A stretch of DNA of 64,000 nt from Bacteroidales bacterium. GTDB lineage: Bacteria; Bacteroidota; Bacteroidia; Bacteroidales; UBA932. The stretch covers positions 58,540 through 122,539 of the forward strand of contig SUYM01000004.1 of the NCBI GenBank assembly GCA_015060455.1. Reading direction: 5' to 3'. Below, one piece after another: positions 63,101-64,000 of the stretch (the stretch's first letter is position 1; every line of letters begins with the position of its first letter). The position numbers and the translations under genes are program-made. The notes under the pieces were generated by a model. The model saw only the letters and a program-made list of their open reading frames with translations, was not told the origin of the DNA and did no database searches.

Positions 63101-63432
63101 TTCAGAAGGCAGAAGAACGCATCCCTTTTAGTTACCATAGAAGCGTGTGCGGCATTATTGCCGACCTTTCTTACAAAATGGACAGCCATCATCACCCTTT
63201 CGTCGCCAATGAACTCCTTGAAAGGTTCACCATCCACAAGTTCATAAAGTGACGTGCGTTCACCAATCTCAATGTTCTTCATCCGATACAGGGCACGCAC
63301 AATGTACTCCAATGCCCTTCTTGCATTGATAGCACATATATCAGGATTGCTGACCTGATTTTCTTCGGCAGCACTGCAGTATCTATGAAGATCCGCCAGA
63401 CCCAGTTCTGACAGATAGTCAAAATTTCTCAT
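60118..63432 (-). CDS. hsdR: Type I restriction enzyme R subunit (HsdR, EcoEI-like)
   Basis: This 1104-aa product starts at the ATG at 63432 (MRNFDYLSELGLADLHRYC). An in-frame TTG at 63462 lies inside a -7 promoter box and is rejected. A DUF4145-like N-terminal domain (~1-125) is followed by the nuclease domain with D231 and EAK (E246, K248), and the helicase motor with Walker A MATGTGKT (357-364), DEAH (454-457), the TATPRDE segment and the DTGIDVPD/MQMIGRGTRL motif VI region. The C-terminal part resembles EcoEI R. HsdR translocates and cuts unmodified DNA with HsdM and HsdS; neither is in the window, though they could lie beyond 64000. Confidence 0.9.
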   Translation of the reverse strand: MRNFDYLSELGLADLHRYCSAAEENQVSNPDICAINARRALEYIVRALYRMKNIEIGERTSLYELVDGEPFKEFIGDERVMMAVHFVRKVGNNAAHASMVTKRDAFFCLLNIYNVVASILLKLRVVEDVKPFDRSLVPSVPGVPVIVPAKVVEPDKIVEVADKVAVSSSEPVEVIPTDISEAETRAMYIDLMLREAGWKILDVEGMTATSSACVEVELHGMPNVHDVGFADYVLFGSNGKPLAVIEAKRTSVSPSKGKHQAELYADCLEAQYGVRPVIYYTNGFQTYIIDGLGYPPRRLYSFHSEDDLERLIQKRNRKAITDFSINDNITDRYYQKTAIKAVCEHYNSKHRKGLLVMATGTGKTRVAISLVDVLKRNDWVKNVLFLADRTSLVKQAHKNFVKLLPNETTCVLNEGGDRDLNARITFSTYQTMINFIDTDDKPFSVGRFDLIIIDEAHRSIFGKYGAIFNYFDSMLIGLTATPRDEVDKSTYDIFEMEQGSPNYAYELEDAVSDNYLVNYVGYKRGTAILKDGIKYSTLSAEEKKQMESIWEYEKARKALEGDDYHRDIAGNEIFTYIHNIDTIDKVLQDLMQNGLKVQGGERIGKTIIFAYRHAHAEQIVERFNILYPEYGPSFCALIDNHVTYAQDLIDKFEKRDADPQIAVSVDMLDTGIDVPDVLNLVFFKPVKSKIKFMQMIGRGTRLCKDIYGIGEDKKEFYIFDWCCNFDYFEKNPNGKEAPATQSLTERLFGLRTDIAFHLQHQKYQEDPFAKGLHDDIKTMLKDQVALLNDSHISVRAKWEEVSHFKEQSSWVYISQVDTLTLKNDIAPLLVKNTLDENAKRFDVLMLAIELSMLDSEVNAGKAVGNVQLVADRLQEKASIPQIQAKMNTIKEVLNPVFWENADLSWLEKVRNDLRDLTKFLVGDKSKWFTVDIEDVVTYDGASAGIVTRVSYRQKILDFLAVNRDLPVLRKIYAMEQLTSNDVRELERILWKELGDKEDYDRYTAGMPCGPNVAMFIRSVIGVDRKEAVERFGRFLSGAVLNSEQEEFLMTIISYVCENGDITKEIVVNEYPFDERLSVFSTYMMPLAKYIDNIHNVIDPEYSCA

Positions 63433-63459
63433 TCCGTATTGGCAATTGATTGATACGGA

Positions 63460-63467
63460 CAAATTTA
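63460..63467 (-). promoter_or_regulatory. -7 promoter box of hsdR
   Basis: TAAATTTG on the minus strand fits TAnnTTTG and gives a leader of about 20 nt before the ATG at 63432. It supports independent transcription of hsdR. Confidence 0.5.
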
Positions 63468-63606
63468 ATCAAAATGTTCTATAGAATTCAAGAATTTTAA
63501 GCACAGATATTGTGCTGTGATGAAAAATACGTATATCTGCAATGTGCAAGGTGAGAGTTGCATATAGGCAAGATGACATCAAGCTCCGCATCCGCCTGAA
63601 TATACG

Positions 63607-63633
63607 AAGCCGTAGAACTTGTTTCTACGGCTT
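63607..63633. terminator. Hairpin between toxin and hsdR genes
   Basis: AAGCCGTAGAA with TTCTACGGCTT is a perfect 11-bp stem with a 5-base loop, about 90 bp after the toxin stop. The U tract on the minus strand is weak. A smaller GCACA/TGTGC hairpin is at 63501-63515. Nothing else is seen in 63468-63722. Confidence 0.6.
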
Positions 63634-63722
63634 TAGTATTTCTATGGAAATCACAAATTGTGATAACCAAATAAGATAATGAGTGACCTTCAAGTGTCAG
63701 TTGAAATAGTTGTTCAAGGACA

Positions 63723-64000
63723 TCAGATGTTGTTAAGCAGGTCTTTGATCTCCTTATCTGATATTGTTGAACGTTCAGATTTATCATAGATTGTGAGCAA
63801 GGTCAAATTGATATCTTTATCATCAACTATAAGACTATAGGTGATTACTCTTGCTCCTCCACTCTTGCCTTTCCCCTTACTCTTTATGCTCATGCGAACT
63901 TTGCGAACACCCATGCCAAGGTCAACACCTTCAAATGGATTATCCAGGAGGCGAGTACGAAGTTCAATCAGATCTTCTGGAATTGAACGATATTTTTTAG
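63723..64000 (-). CDS. RelE/HigB-like type II toxin, C-terminal part (5' end outside window)
   Basis: The minus-strand frame stays open to the window edge. The visible ~91 residues (KKYRSIPEDLIELRTRLLDN, then GMGVRKVRMSIKSKGKGKSG, GARVITYSLIVD and LLTIYDKSERSTISDKEIK) match the RelE/ParE-like toxin group with a KGKGKSGGARVI strand pair. Such toxins cut mRNA on the ribosome. The first residues and any partner antitoxin lie beyond 64000; no antitoxin follows downstream. An ATG inside the frame at 63914 is not the true start. Confidence 0.8.
   Translation of the reverse strand, partial: KKYRSIPEDLIELRTRLLDNPFEGVDLGMGVRKVRMSIKSKGKGKSGGARVITYSLIVDDKDINLTLLTIYDKSERSTISDKEIKDLLNNI

Noticed and set aside
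63497..63787. 96-codon minus-strand open frame before hsdR
   Set aside because: It overlaps the 3' end of the toxin gene in another frame and crosses a hairpin; no recognisable protein.

Overview
The window is one contiguous piece of a Bacteroidales (Bacteroidota) chromosome, most likely from a gut-type anaerobe; I cannot fix the genus. Three SusC/SusD outer-membrane pairs, many short-signal lipoproteins, BACON and GLUG proteins, an EF-G2 paralogue, pyruvate formate-lyase, tryptophanase and repeated TAnnTTTG-type promoter elements (the Bacteroidota sigma-70 consensus) all support this. No rRNA, transposase, phage or CRISPR locus is visible.

Layout. 1-5174: 3' end of tryptophanase, then on the minus strand mrp, rnhB and an XRE regulator, then on the plus strand a small protein and a GTPase-motif-degenerate EF-G2. 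5175-6179: a 1-kb non-coding island with a five-copy 51-bp palindromic tandem array and a multi-hairpin element; a diverged inverted copy of the latter lies 49 kb away at 54828-55108. 6180-7621: tRNA-Gly(GCC) and a GH88 unsaturated glucuronyl hydrolase. 7821-14912: a small peptide and three tandem GLUG-repeat fimbrillin-like lipoproteins. 14995-16929 (minus): a calcineurin-like phosphoesterase.

17205-32718 is a polysaccharide utilization locus: four-BACON lipoprotein, BNR_4 lyase-like lipoprotein, GH43-like protein with altered catalytic residues, two consecutive SusC/SusD pairs and a DUF1735-type lipoprotein. Its promoter region shares a 59-bp ungapped element with that of the GLUG operon, so the two may be co-regulated. 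The GH88 enzyme would fit as the hydrolase acting on lyase products. 32772-36527: a small conserved protein, a YhcC-type radical SAM protein, a candidate small RNA, and a glucose uptake pair (ROK kinase plus FucP/GluP-type transporter).

36588-48550 (minus) is a second SusC/SusD locus without any glycoside hydrolase; it carries an intact subtilisin-family lipoprotein and three further lipoproteins, suggesting a peptide or protein substrate. A 200-bp MITE-like element sits next to the protease. 48661-54559 (minus) is an anaerobic metabolism operon: pflB, pflA, a NapH-NapG-like fusion polyferredoxin and an aldo/keto reductase with a twin-arginine N terminus. 54560-55485 is the second repeat island. 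55486-64000: a short SSB, a zinc-ribbon protein, an M3 dipeptidyl carboxypeptidase lipoprotein, a NupG-type nucleoside transporter, a type I restriction R subunit, and the C-terminal part of a RelE/HigB-like toxin at the edge.
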